Source: Pseudomonas entomophila
GTDB taxonomy: Bacteria; Pseudomonadota; Gammaproteobacteria; Pseudomonadales; Pseudomonadaceae
Direction of reading: 5' to 3'
DNA: 64,000 nucleotides
Assembly: GCF_013523165.1 (NCBI RefSeq)
Contig: NZ_JAAMQI010000008.1
Location: 124,001 to 188,000, forward strand
Position 1 is the stretch's first letter, and each line of letters opens with the position of its first letter. The position numbers and the translations under genes are program-made. Below, piece after piece: positions 1-9,265 of the stretch. The notes beneath the pieces were generated by a model. The model saw only the letters and a list, made by a program, of their open reading frames with translations, made no database searches and had not been told where the DNA came from.

Positions 1-738
1 ACCCGTGTGGTGGAAACCGATCCGGCCCTGGCGGCCCAGGTCGTCAGTTGGGCGGCCTCGCCCTACTACGCGTTTCCCGGCAAGATCCGCTCGGTGGAGG
101 ACGCCATCGGCCGGGTGCTGGGCTTCGACCTGGTGATCAACCTGGCGCTGGGGCTTGCCCTGGGCAAGACCTTGAGCCTGCCCAAGGACCATCCCCAGCA
201 CGACACGCCCTACTGGCAGCAATCGATCTACACCGCTGCCGTGATCGAAGGCCTGACCCGGGCCATGCCCAGGGCCGAACGACCGGAAGGGGGTCTGACC
301 TACCTGGGGGGCCTGCTGCACAACTTCGGCTACCTGCTGCTGGCCCACGTGTTCCCGCCCCACTTCTCGCTGATCTGCCGTCACCTGGAGGTCAACCCAC
401 ACTTGAGCCACCCCTACATCGAGCAGCACTTGCTGGGCATCACCCGTGAACAGATGGGCGCCTGGCTGCTGGGGCTGTGGGACATGCCGGACGAGCTGGC
501 CACGGCCTTGCGCTTCCAGCACGACGCGCACTATGCGGGCGAGCATGCCGCGTTCGCGAACCTGGTCTGCCTGGCGACGCGTTTGTTGCGCGCGCGTGGC
601 ATCGGCAGTGGCCCTGAGCTGGAAATCCCCGACGCCCTGCTCGACCGCCTGCACCTGTCGCGCCAGAAAGCCGAAGAGGTCGTGGGCCGGATCCTGGATG
701 CTGAAGCCCTGTTGCGCGAGCTGGCCTCGCAGTTCTGA
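1..738 (+). CDS. HDOD domain protein, 5' end outside the window
   Basis: The frame is open from base 1, so the true start lies upstream and only the last 245 codons are seen. HDOD domains are relatives of HD phosphohydrolases that usually lack catalytic metal ligands and act in signalling. Here the HDOD-like core covers most of the visible part, with the family-style stretch GGLLHNFGYLLLAH near residue 100 and a second helical half (GAWLLGLWDMPDEL) near 155. No other domain is visible; an N-terminal partner could lie outside the window. Family assignment is from sequence character and the cellular role is unknown. Confidence 0.75.
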   Translation, partial: TRVVETDPALAAQVVSWAASPYYAFPGKIRSVEDAIGRVLGFDLVINLALGLALGKTLSLPKDHPQHDTPYWQQSIYTAAVIEGLTRAMPRAERPEGGLTYLGGLLHNFGYLLLAHVFPPHFSLICRHLEVNPHLSHPYIEQHLLGITREQMGAWLLGLWDMPDELATALRFQHDAHYAGEHAAFANLVCLATRLLRARGIGSGPELEIPDALLDRLHLSRQKAEEVVGRILDAEALLRELASQF

Positions 739-757
739 GCGACACGCGCCACCGGCC

Positions 758-1132
758 TCAGGCCGGCCGGCGTGACCGCAGGTGTTTCATCAGGCCCTGG
801 AACCACATGACCAGGGCCGGATTGCCCTTGATCTGGATGCCCTTGTCCTGAACCCCCTGCATGAAGGCCAGCTGCTTGTTCTTGGCTTGCAGGGTCGCGT
901 AGCCATAGGGCGCATCCTTGAAGGCGATGGCGAACGCCGGCTGGGGATGCAGGCCTCGCCGGCTGGTGACGCGCAGGTCTTTGACGATGAAGTGCCGTGC
1001 GACACGCCCATCGAGCGTCTGCATCTGGAACACCAGGTCCTTGTCCTGCAACTGCTTGCGAAAGGCCGGGTTGGAACGGCTGGCCCTGGCCATGAGCAGG
1101 CCCATGGCCCACAAGAGAACGCGAAACTTCAT
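758..1132 (-). CDS. Small conserved hypothetical protein, possibly SCP2-like
   Basis: A 124-residue protein beginning MKFRVLLWAMGLLMARASR: a short hydrophobic N-terminal helix followed by basic residues, more like a membrane-proximal helix than a cleavable signal. The rest alternates short strands and ends in an amphipathic helix (MWFQGLMKHL). The pattern weakly recalls SCP2 sterol-carrier domains, but I would not name it on that basis. It is convergent with the HDOD gene, 19 bases away, and lies downstream of the HU gene on the same strand. Confidence 0.6.
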   Translation of the reverse strand: MKFRVLLWAMGLLMARASRSNPAFRKQLQDKDLVFQMQTLDGRVARHFIVKDLRVTSRRGLHPQPAFAIAFKDAPYGYATLQAKNKQLAFMQGVQDKGIQIKGNPALVMWFQGLMKHLRSRRPA

Positions 1133-1247
1133 CGTGACATCTCGAAAACGAAGGTACCCGGCAGTCTATCGGCGCACGCGCCGAATGCCAGCCGGGCCTG
1201 ATGCGCCGAGCACAGGCCGGTCGCCTTGCCCTGGCGTGGTGACCCCC

Positions 1248-1616
1248 TCAGCGCGCGCCCTTGGCTGTACGGGCGGCCCTGGAAGGCGAAGCCGCCGTCT
1301 TGGACTTGGCGGTGCCGGATGCTTTCGTGGCTGGTGTAGCGGTGTCGCCCTGAAGCAGGTCCCGGAATGCCTTGCCAGGCTTGAAGGCGACCGTGTTGCT
1401 GGCCTTGATCTGCAAGGCCTCGCCGGTCTGCGGGTTCTTGCCGTTACGGGCGCCCCGGTGACGCTTTTCGAAGGTGCCGAAGCCCACCAAGGTCACGCTC
1501 TGGCTGTCGACCGCCTGCGTGATGGTGTCCAGTATCGCGTTGAGCACCTCGTTGGCCTTGTCCTTGTTCAGGCCGGTTTCTTCCGAGATGACGGTAGCGA
1601 GCTGTGGTTTGCGCAT
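1248..1616 (-). CDS. hupA: HU-family nucleoid protein with an extra C-terminal tail
   Basis: Residues 1-90 are a standard HU protein: an N-terminal helical dimerisation part (MRKPQLATVI), the VGFGTFEKRHRGARNGKNPQ segment leading into the DNA-binding arm, and the closing AFKPGKAFRDLL helix. HU bends and compacts DNA as a dimer. HU proteins usually stop near residue 90; this one is 122 residues and ends in about 32 residues rich in Ala, Thr, Ser, Lys and Arg (TKASGTAKSKTAASPSR and beyond), like a histone H1 tail. The symbol follows genomic position near ubiC; Pseudomonas carries several HU paralogues, so treat it as tentative. Confidence 0.9.
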   Translation of the reverse strand: MRKPQLATVISEETGLNKDKANEVLNAILDTITQAVDSQSVTLVGFGTFEKRHRGARNGKNPQTGEALQIKASNTVAFKPGKAFRDLLQGDTATPATKASGTAKSKTAASPSRAARTAKGAR

Positions 1617-1862
1617 GGTAGAGCCTCTTTGACGGAATTCTTTTTGTTATGCCGTGCAGTGCGCTGGGCGGAGTGTCCAGGGGTACGACGCGGCTTCCAG
1701 GCTGAGACAGACGCGGTTGAGAATGGCACGCCGTGGTGACGCACGCCAGTCCTCCCCCTCAATCAGGCGGACAGGTGGCGCTTCTGCCCTGCGTCGAGGC
1801 GCATTGGTGCGGTTTGGCCCAGCGTTCGCCGGGCCGCGCCTTGCGGAAGCTGCCTTTCAATC

Positions 1863-2465
1863 ATGCTAAGCTCGGCGCTTCCTCAGCCCGTGACAGCCCT
1901 CGACAACGTGCCCTACGACCCCTCGCAAGCCATCGCTGCCCTGTGGCAGCCCTACGCCCAGGCAGCCCCTGCGATCGACCCGTTGAGGCTCGATTGGCTG
2001 TTCGACCAGGGCTCGCTCACACGGCGCCTGACTGCACTGTCCCAGGATCGCTTCGACGTCGTGCCGCTCTTCGAGGGGTGGCAGACGCTGCGTGACGACG
2101 AGTGTGCCGCACTGGGCCTGGCGCCCGGCGAGCAAGGCTGGGCACGCGAGGTGTACCTGAGGGGTCGAGGCCAGCCCTGGGTCTTCGCCCGCAGCGTCGC
2201 GTCGCGTCGTGCGCTGGTCGAAGGGGGGCTCGATCTGCAGCACCTGGGGACACGCTCGCTGGGCGAGTTGCTGTTCTGCGACCAGGCCTTCACCCGCCAC
2301 CCCATCGAAACCTGTCGCTACCCCGACACGTGGCTGCCTGTGCCCGTCCAGGGCCAGGGATGCTGGGGGCGCCGCTCGCGTTTCGAGCGTGACGGGCTGC
2401 AACTGCTGGTCGCCGAGGTCTTTCTCCCTGCCTTCTGGCACGCCGCGCTCGAGGACACCAACTGA
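1863..2465 (+). CDS. ubiC: Chorismate lyase (chorismate to 4-hydroxybenzoate + pyruvate)
   Basis: UbiC catalyses the first committed step of ubiquinone synthesis, giving 4-hydroxybenzoate for UbiA. Family features seen are [14 protein letters not shown] near residue 40, the [18 protein letters not shown] core, LGELLF, and the closing RSRF...LLVAEVFLP block. ATG at 1863 gives 200 residues, with GGAAG about 12 bases upstream. A GTG at 1908 (VPYDPSQA) would give 185 residues, closer to the usual Pseudomonas length, but has no clear Shine-Dalgarno. The stop overlaps the ubiA start in a TGATG junction, so the two genes are translationally coupled. Confidence 0.93.
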   Translation: MLSSALPQPVTALDNVPYDPSQAIAALWQPYAQAAPAIDPLRLDWLFDQGSLTRRLTALSQDRFDVVPLFEGWQTLRDDECAALGLAPGEQGWAREVYLRGRGQPWVFARSVASRRALVEGGLDLQHLGTRSLGELLFCDQAFTRHPIETCRYPDTWLPVPVQGQGCWGRRSRFERDGLQLLVAEVFLPAFWHAALEDTN

Positions 2466-3355
2466 TGTACCAGCAGATGCTCAAGTCGCTCAACCGCCTG
2501 CACCCGCGCGCCTGGGACTTCGTCCAGCTCAGCCGCATGGATCGGCCCATCGGGATCTACCTGCTGCTGTGGCCGACGCTGACGGCGGTCTGGATCGCAG
2601 GGAATGGCAGCCCGACGCTGGCCAACGTGCTGATCTTCACGCTCGGCGTGGTGCTGATGCGCGCCGCCGGCTGCGCCATCAACGATTTCGCCGACCGCAA
2701 GGTGGACGGCCACGTCAAGCGTACCGCCGACCGCCCGCTGGCCAGCGGGCGCATCAAGGGCCGCGAGGCGCTGGCGCTGTTCGCCATCCTGGTGGTCGCG
2801 AGCTTTTTGCTAGTGCTGTGCACCAATGCCGCCACCGTGGGGCTGTCGTTCGGCGCGGTGGCCCTGGCGTTCTGCTACCCATTCATGAAGCGCTACACCC
2901 ACTACCCGCAGGTGGTGCTGGGCGCCGCCTACTCGTGGGGAATTCCCATGGCCTTCATGGCCGCCAACGAAACGCTGCCGGCCAGCGCCTGGTGGTTGTA
3001 CCTGGCCAACCTGCTGTGGACCGTGGGCTACGACACCTACTACGCCATGGTCGACCGCGACGATGACCTCAAGATCGGCGTCAAGTCGACGGCGATCCTG
3101 TTCGGCGCGGCCGATCGGCAGATCATCCTGGGTCTGCAGCTGGCCTCGCTGGGCTGCCTGCTGCTGGCAGGCAAGGCGTTCGGTCTGGGCGGCGGGTTCC
3201 ACCTGGGGCTGCTGGGCGCGGCCTTGTGCTTCGCCTGGGAGTACCGTTCGACCCGCGCGCGGGACCGGGCCTCATGCTTCAAGGCGTTCCTGCACAACCA
3301 CTGGGCGGGGTTGCTGGTGTTTCTGGGGGTCGTGCTCGATTACGCGGTGCGCTGA
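2465..3355 (+). CDS. ubiA: 4-hydroxybenzoate octaprenyltransferase
   Basis: An integral membrane prenyltransferase that attaches the polyprenyl tail to 4-hydroxybenzoate in ubiquinone synthesis. The protein has 296 residues, normal for the family, with about eight hydrophobic helices. Both Asp-rich metal/diphosphate motifs are visible: the first around residue 75 ([20 protein letters not shown]) and the second around 195 ([13 protein letters not shown]). The ATG overlaps the ubiC stop by one base. The leading [11 protein letters not shown] stretch is typical of UbiA. Confidence 0.96.
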   Translation: MYQQMLKSLNRLHPRAWDFVQLSRMDRPIGIYLLLWPTLTAVWIAGNGSPTLANVLIFTLGVVLMRAAGCAINDFADRKVDGHVKRTADRPLASGRIKGREALALFAILVVASFLLVLCTNAATVGLSFGAVALAFCYPFMKRYTHYPQVVLGAAYSWGIPMAFMAANETLPASAWWLYLANLLWTVGYDTYYAMVDRDDDLKIGVKSTAILFGAADRQIILGLQLASLGCLLLAGKAFGLGGGFHLGLLGAALCFAWEYRSTRARDRASCFKAFLHNHWAGLLVFLGVVLDYAVR

Positions 3356-3382
3356 GCCAGGGCTCCGGGGGCGACTGAGCAG

Positions 3383-3400
3383 TTGTCACACAGCTGCAAT
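3383..3400 (+). promoter_or_regulatory. Pho box upstream of phoB
   Basis: The 18 bases TTGTCACACAGCTGCAAT fit two 7-base PhoB half sites (TTGTCAC and CTGCAAT; consensus CTGTCAT) separated by four bases. A plausible -10 (TATCTAAT, 3409-3416) follows about ten bases later, the spacing at PhoB-activated promoters where the box replaces the -35. It lies 52 bases before the phoB start, implying autoactivation of phoBR. Confidence 0.75.
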
Positions 3401-3451
3401 AATTCCGTTATCTAATGCGGGCCACGAGATCGTTTCCAGGAGAGGTTGAGC

Positions 3452-4141
3452 ATGGTTGGCAGGAACATTCTGATCGTCGACGACGAGGCGCCCATTCGCG
3501 AGATGATCGCCGTGGCGTTGGAAATGGCCGGCTACGACTGCCTGGAAGCCGACAGCGCGCAACAGGCCCATGCGATCATCGTCGACCGCAAGCCGGACCT
3601 GATCCTGCTCGACTGGATGCTGCCCGGCACCTCGGGGATCGAGCTGGCGCGGCGGCTCAAGCGCGACGAGCTGACCGGCGACATCCCGATCATCATGCTC
3701 ACCGCCAAGGGCGAGGAAGACAACAAGATCCAGGGCCTCGAGGTCGGTGCCGACGACTACATCACCAAGCCGTTCTCGCCCCGTGAACTGGTGGCGCGCC
3801 TGAAGGCGGTGCTGCGCCGGACCGGCCCCAGCGATGGCGAGGCGCCCATCGAGGTCGGTGGCCTGCTGCTCGACCCGATCAGCCACCGCGTGACCATCGA
3901 CGGCCGCCCTGCCGAGATGGGGCCGACCGAGTACCGCCTGCTGCAATTCTTCATGACGCACCAGGAGCGCGCCTACACCCGTGGTCAACTGCTCGACCAG
4001 GTGTGGGGCGGCAATGTCTACGTCGAGGAGCGCACGGTCGACGTGCACATCCGGCGCCTGCGCAAAGCCTTGGGCGAAGCCTACGAAAACCTGGTGCAGA
4101 CCGTGCGCGGCACGGGGTATCGTTTTTCCACCAAGTGCTAG
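3452..4141 (+). CDS. phoB: Phosphate regulon response regulator PhoB
   Basis: An OmpR-type response regulator activating phosphate-starvation genes. The receiver domain covers residues 1-120 with acidic pair Asp10/Asp11, phosphoacceptor Asp54 (LLDWMLPG), Thr84 and Lys106. A winged-helix DNA-binding domain covers about 130-228 ([27 protein letters not shown]). I use ATG 3452, giving 229 residues, because AGGAGAGG sits correctly upstream; a TTG six bases earlier is in frame but poorly placed. A Pho box precedes it and phoR follows after 71 bases. Confidence 0.97.
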   Translation: MVGRNILIVDDEAPIREMIAVALEMAGYDCLEADSAQQAHAIIVDRKPDLILLDWMLPGTSGIELARRLKRDELTGDIPIIMLTAKGEEDNKIQGLEVGADDYITKPFSPRELVARLKAVLRRTGPSDGEAPIEVGGLLLDPISHRVTIDGRPAEMGPTEYRLLQFFMTHQERAYTRGQLLDQVWGGNVYVEERTVDVHIRRLRKALGEAYENLVQTVRGTGYRFSTKC

Positions 4142-4212
4142 CCTGAACGCCCTGTCAGCGGCCTGCGGCCCGTGCGCCGCGCCGCCCTCCCCACGCTCCG
4201 AAGGACCGGCAA

Positions 4213-5523
4213 TTGAACCAGAATTGCTACACCATCCTGAGTCGTCACCTGATCCTCCTGGTCTCGCTGTGCCTGCTGGCCGGCCTGATCAGTGGCCATT
4301 ATGGCTGGAGCCTGGCCATCGGCCTGGCGCTCTACCTGGCCTGGACCCTCAAGCAGCTACTGCGCCTGCACGACTGGCTGCGCAACCACCAGCCCGATGA
4401 AGCGCCGCCGGATGGCTACGGCCTGTGGGGCGAGGTGTTCGACAGCATCTATCACCTGCAACGCCGCGACCAGCGCGTTCGCGGCCGCCTGCAGGCGGTC
4501 ATCGACCGGGTCCAGGAGTCCACCGCAGCCCTGCGTGACGCCGTGATCATGCTCGACAGCGAAGGCAACCTGGAATGGTGGAACCGCGCCGCCGAAACCC
4601 TGCTCGGCCTGAAGACCCCACAGGACGGCGGGCAGCCCGTGACCAACCTGGTGCGCCACCCGCGGTTCAAGGAATACTTCGAGCAGGAGAACTACCTCGA
4701 GCCGCTGGAGATCCCTTCGCCGGTGAACGATCACCTGCGCGTCCAGCTGCACATCACCCGCTATGGCAACAACGAACACCTGATGCTGGTGCGCGACGTG
4801 ACCCGCATCCACCAGCTCGAACAGATGCGCAAGGACTTCGTCGCCAACGTGTCCCATGAGCTGCGTACGCCCTTGACCGTCATCACGGGGTACGTGGAAA
4901 CCTTGCTGGACAACGTCGACGACATCAACCCGCGCTGGGCCCGTGCCTTGCAGCAGATGCACCAGCAGAGCGAGCGCATGCAGACGCTGCTCAACGACCT
5001 GCTGCTGCTGGCCAAGCTCGAAGCCACCGATTACCCGTCCGAGCGTCAACCGGTCAGCATCGAGCCCTTGCTGCGGGCGATCCACAGCGATGCCACGGCA
5101 CTGTCCGGGCAACGCGGTCAGCAGATCACCCTCGACGTCGAGCCGGGGGTGTGCCTGAAGGGCAGCGAGGCCGAGCTGCGCAGCGCGTTCTCGAACCTGA
5201 TCTTCAATGCCGTGAAGTACACGCGTGACGGCGGTCAGATCCGCATCCGCTGGTGGAGCGATGCCCAGGGCGCGCACCTGCGCGTGCAGGACACCGGTAT
5301 CGGCATCGACGCCAAGCACCTGCCTCGGCTGACCGAGCGGTTCTACCGGGTCGATTCGAGCCGTGCCTCGAATACCGGTGGCACCGGCCTGGGCCTGGCC
5401 ATCGTCAAGCACGTGCTGCTGCGTCACCGCGGGCGCCTGGAGATCACCAGCGTGCTCGGGCATGGCAGCACGTTCACCTGTCATTTCCCGTCGAACCAGG
5501 TGCTTTCAGCGACGTCTGTCTGA
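4213..5523 (+). CDS. phoR: Phosphate regulon sensor histidine kinase PhoR
   Basis: Inner-membrane kinase/phosphatase partner of PhoB. Two hydrophobic helices span about residues 12-48, followed by a linker, a PAS domain (about 95-200; LDSEGNLEWWNRAAE), the HisKA dimerisation helix with phosphorylated His215 (NVSHELRTPL), and an ATPase domain with N box Asn332, DTGIGI (360-365) and GGTGLGLAIVKH (389-400). Length is 436 residues. The start is TTG 4213, chosen because AAGGA is correctly spaced before it and no ATG is better placed. The short N-terminus has no periplasmic sensor domain, fitting signalling through the Pst/PhoU complex. Confidence 0.96.
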   Translation: MNQNCYTILSRHLILLVSLCLLAGLISGHYGWSLAIGLALYLAWTLKQLLRLHDWLRNHQPDEAPPDGYGLWGEVFDSIYHLQRRDQRVRGRLQAVIDRVQESTAALRDAVIMLDSEGNLEWWNRAAETLLGLKTPQDGGQPVTNLVRHPRFKEYFEQENYLEPLEIPSPVNDHLRVQLHITRYGNNEHLMLVRDVTRIHQLEQMRKDFVANVSHELRTPLTVITGYVETLLDNVDDINPRWARALQQMHQQSERMQTLLNDLLLLAKLEATDYPSERQPVSIEPLLRAIHSDATALSGQRGQQITLDVEPGVCLKGSEAELRSAFSNLIFNAVKYTRDGGQIRIRWWSDAQGAHLRVQDTGIGIDAKHLPRLTERFYRVDSSRASNTGGTGLGLAIVKHVLLRHRGRLEITSVLGHGSTFTCHFPSNQVLSATSV

Positions 5524-5635
5524 GGGCAGCCCTTTGCATTTGGGCGTCCAGCCGCTACATTGGCTGTCTCGCAGTGGCGCACGCCACCGGCGGCCCTTTC
5601 TTTCCCTGACACGACGGACCCCGTAAAACCCCATC

Positions 5636-6976
5636 ATGGACCCTTCCCCTGGTATCAGTTTCACCTCCCTGTTCGCCGATTTCGGCATGATCCTTTTCGC
5701 GCTGTTCCTGGTCTTGCTCAACGGCTTCTTCGTCGCCGCCGAGTTCGCCATGGTCAAACTGCGCGCCACGCGTGTGGAGTCGATCGCCGAACAGCACGGC
5801 TGGCGCGGCAACATCCTGCGCAAGGTGCACCATCAGCTCGACGCTTACCTGTCGGCGTGCCAGCTGGGCATCACCCTGGCATCCCTGGGCCTTGGCTGGG
5901 TCGGCGAACCGGCGTTCGCGCACCTGCTCGAACCCGTACTGGCCGCTGCGGGCGTGGACACGCCGGAGCTGATCAAGGCCGTCTCGTTCTTCGTCGCCTT
6001 CTTCGTGATCTCCTACCTGCACATCGTGGTCGGCGAGCTGGCGCCCAAGTCCTGGGCCATCCGCAAGCCCGAGCTGCTGTCGCTGTGGACGGCGGTGCCG
6101 CTGTACCTGTTCTACTGGCTGATGTACCCGGCCATCTACCTGCTCAACGCCAGCGCCAACGGTATCCTGCGCATCGCCGGCCAAGGCGAGCCCGGCCCGC
6201 ACCACGAGCACCACTACAGCCGTGAAGAGCTCAAGCTGATCCTGCACTCCAGCCGGGGTCACGACCCCAGCGACCAGGGCATGCGTGTGCTGGCATCGGC
6301 CGTGGAGATGGGCGAGCTGGAGGTGGTCGACTGGGCCAACTCCCGCGAAGACATGATCAGCCTCGACGCCAAGGCGCCGCTCAAGGAAATCCTGTCGATG
6401 TTCCGTCGGCACAAGTTCAGCCGCTACCCGGTCTACGATGCCGAGAAAGGCGAGTACACCGGCCTGCTGCACATCAAGGACCTGCTGCTGGAACTGGCCG
6501 ACCTGGCTCACTTGCCGGAGACCATCGACCTGGAAGACCTGGCGCGCCCCCTGGAGCGGGTGTCGCGGCACATGCCGCTGTCGCAGTTGCTGGAGCAGTT
6601 CCGCAAGGGTGGCGCGCACTTCGTGCTGGTCGAGGAGGCCGATGGCAAGGTCATCGGCTACCTGACCATGGAAGACGTGCTCGAAGTGCTGGTCGGCGAC
6701 ATCCAGGACGAGCACCGCAAGACCGAGCGCGGGATCCTCGCCTACCAGCCCGGCAAGCTGCTGGTGCGTGGCGATACGCCGTTGTTCAAGGTCGAACGGC
6801 TGCTGGGCGTGGACCTGGATCACATCGAGGCCGAAACCCTGGCGGGCCTGGTCTACGAGACGCTCAAGCGCGTGCCGGAAGAAGAGGAAGTCCTGGAAGT
6901 CGAGGGCCTGCGCATCATCATCAAGAAGATGAAGGGCCCGAAGATCGTGCTGGCGAAGGTGGTCCTGCTGGACTGA
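5636..6976 (+). CDS. DUF21/CBS/CorC-type membrane protein (HlyC/CorC family)
   Basis: A 446-residue member of the CNNM/CorC family linked to Mg2+ or other cation extrusion and historically called haemolysins. Residues about 12-200 form the DUF21 membrane domain with four hydrophobic stretches (MILFALFLVLLNGFFVAAEF opens it). Two CBS motifs follow at about 235-350 (FRRHKFSRYPVYD; KVIGYLTMEDVLEVLVGDI), then the C-terminal CorC_HlyC domain (370-446). Substrate is not shown by the sequence. It lies 112 bases downstream of phoR in the same direction, as is common in Pseudomonas, without an obvious promoter of its own. Confidence 0.88.
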   Translation: MDPSPGISFTSLFADFGMILFALFLVLLNGFFVAAEFAMVKLRATRVESIAEQHGWRGNILRKVHHQLDAYLSACQLGITLASLGLGWVGEPAFAHLLEPVLAAAGVDTPELIKAVSFFVAFFVISYLHIVVGELAPKSWAIRKPELLSLWTAVPLYLFYWLMYPAIYLLNASANGILRIAGQGEPGPHHEHHYSREELKLILHSSRGHDPSDQGMRVLASAVEMGELEVVDWANSREDMISLDAKAPLKEILSMFRRHKFSRYPVYDAEKGEYTGLLHIKDLLLELADLAHLPETIDLEDLARPLERVSRHMPLSQLLEQFRKGGAHFVLVEEADGKVIGYLTMEDVLEVLVGDIQDEHRKTERGILAYQPGKLLVRGDTPLFKVERLLGVDLDHIEAETLAGLVYETLKRVPEEEEVLEVEGLRIIIKKMKGPKIVLAKVVLLD

Positions 6977-6987
6977 CCGCTGGCCCT

Positions 6988-7014
6988 GCCGCGCCCTCGT
7001 CCTGGGGGCGCGGC
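6988..7014. terminator. Hairpin after the DUF21/CBS gene
   Basis: GCCGCGCCC (6988-6996) pairs perfectly with GGGCGCGGC (7006-7014), a 9-base-pair GC stem starting 11 bases after the stop codon. There is no T tract, so it may stabilise the 3' end or assist termination rather than be a classic intrinsic terminator. Confidence 0.4.
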
Positions 7015-7055
7015 ATCGACCTGATCTGCGGGTCTTGAATCAGTACCGCAGAGGC

Positions 7056-7202
7056 TTCATCGCGGGCAAGCCCGCTCCCACAAAATACTGAGCAGACGCT
7101 GTTTCCTGGCAGGCTGCGCTGACCTGGGCGGGAGCCACACGCCCCTAGCCTGCTCGACGTGAAGGCAGACGCGTGTGGGCTGGCTTGCCAGCGACAGGGC
7201 CA
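7056..7202. repeat. Pair of REP-type elements in inverted orientation
   Basis: 7056-7082 is a Pseudomonas REP element (CGCGGGCAAGCCCGCTCCCA core). 7173-7202 has the opposite orientation and a variant core (GGGCTGGCTTGCCAGCGACA). The two flank about 90 bases. No transposase gene is nearby. This is the main content of the 264-base gap between the DUF21/CBS gene and the response regulator. Confidence 0.75.
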
Positions 7203-7240
7203 ATGCCGCCGCTGGCTGGCTTTCAGGCGTACTCGCCTGC

Positions 7241-8152
7241 TCAAGCCCCCGGTGTGAAGTGCTTCTGCGCCGTTCCACGCGCGATCAGTCGCGACAGGTA
7301 GTCCAGCTTCTGGGCATCCTGATCGACGAACTTGAAGGTCAGCTGCAGCCAGTCGCTTTCGGGCCGGGGCTCCAACGCGGCCACGGCGTGCAGGTAGCCA
7401 TTGAGCCGTGCGGTTTCGGCTTGCTCGCCCTGCTCCAGGTCGAGTACCGCACTCTCGAGCACCTGAGGCAATGCCTCGCCACGTCGCACCACCAGCAACG
7501 CTTCCTTCAGGCTCAGGGCCTTGATCACGCACGGCTGAGCGCCACTGGCCAGTCGCAGCTGACCTTGGCCACGGCCCGGCCCAGGCGACGACACGGCAGC
7601 AGGCGCCGCCGCTGGCGCACGCTGCGGGACAGCAGGCGCCGGAGCCGGTGCCGGTGCGCTGCCGGCAGCCGGACGGGGCGCCTCGCTGCGGCCCGAGGTC
7701 AGGGCGGCCAGCGAATCGTTGCCGGTAGAGGCCGGACGCACCGGCGCACTGGCGACCAGATCGGCCAGCCGGCCGATCTTGGCCATGGCCTTCTTGACCT
7801 TGCTCGACAGTTGCTCGTTGGTAAAGGGCTTGCCGACGAAATCGGACACCCCGGCCTGGATGGCCTGGATGACGTTCTCCTTGTCGCCGCGGCTGGTGAC
7901 CATGATGAACGGCATGCTCGCCATGCTGGGCTGCTGACGGCACCAGGCCAGCAACTCCAGACCGGACATCTCGGGCATTTCCCAGTCGCACAGCACCAGG
8001 TCGAAACGCTCACGGGTGAGCAATACCTGGGCCTTGCGTCCATTGACCGCATCTTCGACCGCGACGCCTGCGAAGGTATTGCGCAGGCACTTTCTCACCA
8101 GGTCGCGAATGAACGGGGCATCGTCCACGACCAGCACTTTGACTTTACTCAT
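7241..8152 (-). CDS. Response regulator: receiver, Pro/Ala linker and PilZ-like C-terminus
   Basis: The ATG at 8152 (MSKVKVLVVDDAPF) gives 303 residues. The frame stays open to 8284, but the added residues look like junk. The receiver domain (1-122) is CheY-like and complete: Asp10/Asp11, phosphoacceptor Asp56 (LCDWEMP), Thr86, Lys108. Then comes a long disordered linker of Pro and Ala repeats (about 140-205). The C-terminal 90 residues have the strand pattern of a PilZ c-di-GMP-binding domain, but I do not see the RxxxR and [D/N]xSxxG ligands, so it may be degenerate or another fold. It sits 230 bases downstream of phoU on the same strand. Confidence 0.82.
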   Translation of the reverse strand: MSKVKVLVVDDAPFIRDLVRKCLRNTFAGVAVEDAVNGRKAQVLLTRERFDLVLCDWEMPEMSGLELLAWCRQQPSMASMPFIMVTSRGDKENVIQAIQAGVSDFVGKPFTNEQLSSKVKKAMAKIGRLADLVASAPVRPASTGNDSLAALTSGRSEAPRPAAGSAPAPAPAPAVPQRAPAAAPAAVSSPGPGRGQGQLRLASGAQPCVIKALSLKEALLVVRRGEALPQVLESAVLDLEQGEQAETARLNGYLHAVAALEPRPESDWLQLTFKFVDQDAQKLDYLSRLIARGTAQKHFTPGA

Positions 8153-8382
8153 CGCCACTCCTTTCGACTCCTGGCTAGCATACCGCCGACTGCTGGCCAT
8201 GTGCCAAAGTCCAATGCGATACGAGTCCCACCTGCCGTGCACGGCGTGAGGGTGTCCAGGGTCGGCCAGACGCACGAAGGCCACCGCGGCATCCGGTGCG
8301 ATGCCTGGGTGGCCCTGCGCGAGGCATTACCTTGAACGAGCAGCGTGGCCTGCAGGCCGCACGCCAGTGCTCGGGACAGACC

Positions 8383-9144
8383 TTAGTTATCGTCCGCCGG
8401 TGCCGGAACATTAGCGGGCATGGCATCACTGCCCTGCACTTCCGCCTGCATGCGCTTGAGGCCCAGGTGCCGCACGTCGGTGCCGCGGACCAGGTAGATC
8501 ACCAGTTCGGCGATGTTGCGCGCATGGTCGCCGATCCGCTCCAGCGAGCGCAGTGCCCAGATCACGCTCAGGACGCGCGAGATCGAGCGCGGGTCTTCCA
8601 TCATGTAGGTCACCAGCTCGCGCAGCGCGGTCTTGTACTCACGGTCGATGGTCTTGTCGTACTGGGCCACGGACAAGGCCAGGTCGGCGTCGAAGCGGGC
8701 AAAGGCATCCAGGGCGTCACGGACCATGTTGCGCACCTGATCGCCGATATGGCGCACTTCCACGTAGCCTCGAGGCGACTCGCCCTCTTCGCACAGCTGG
8801 ATGGCCCGGCGGGCGATCTTGGTCGACTCGTCGCCGATGCGCTCCAGGTCGATCACCGACTTGGAGATGCTGATGATCAGGCGCAGGTCGGAGGCCGCCG
8901 GCTGGCGGCGGGCCAGGATGCGCACGCACTCCTCGTCGATGTTGCGCTCCATCTGGTTGATCTGGCCGTCGACTTCGCGCACTTGCTGGGCCAGGCCGGA
9001 GTCGGCATCGATCAACGCGGTCACGGCGTCGTTGACCTGTTTCTCGACCAACCCGCCCATGGCCAGCAGGTGGCTGCGCACCTCCTCCAGCTCGGCGTTG
9101 AACTGTTGCGAAATATGGTGGGTGAGGCTTTCTTTGTTGATCAT
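8383..9144 (-). CDS. phoU: Phosphate signalling protein PhoU
   Basis: Two three-helix PhoU repeats, about residues 20-110 and 125-220, each with the metal-binding style E/DxxxD helix pattern (IGDESTKIARRAI; RIGDHARNIAELV). PhoU links the Pst transporter to PhoR and keeps the Pho regulon off when phosphate is plentiful. The protein has 253 residues, normal for the family, and ends in an acidic, Ala/Pro-rich tail. It follows pstB after 121 bases as the last gene of the pst cluster. Confidence 0.96.
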   Translation of the reverse strand: MINKESLTHHISQQFNAELEEVRSHLLAMGGLVEKQVNDAVTALIDADSGLAQQVREVDGQINQMERNIDEECVRILARRQPAASDLRLIISISKSVIDLERIGDESTKIARRAIQLCEEGESPRGYVEVRHIGDQVRNMVRDALDAFARFDADLALSVAQYDKTIDREYKTALRELVTYMMEDPRSISRVLSVIWALRSLERIGDHARNIAELVIYLVRGTDVRHLGLKRMQAEVQGSDAMPANVPAPADDN

Positions 9145-9265
9145 GGTTCGCTCCGCCGAGAGGCTGCCAGCGGCAAGCCGCGCGCCTCAAGCTTTCAAAG
9201 GTATGCGTGTGGGCTGTACGTTCTGCATCAGGGTTGAGCATGCAGCTCACACCCCCACCACCCCA

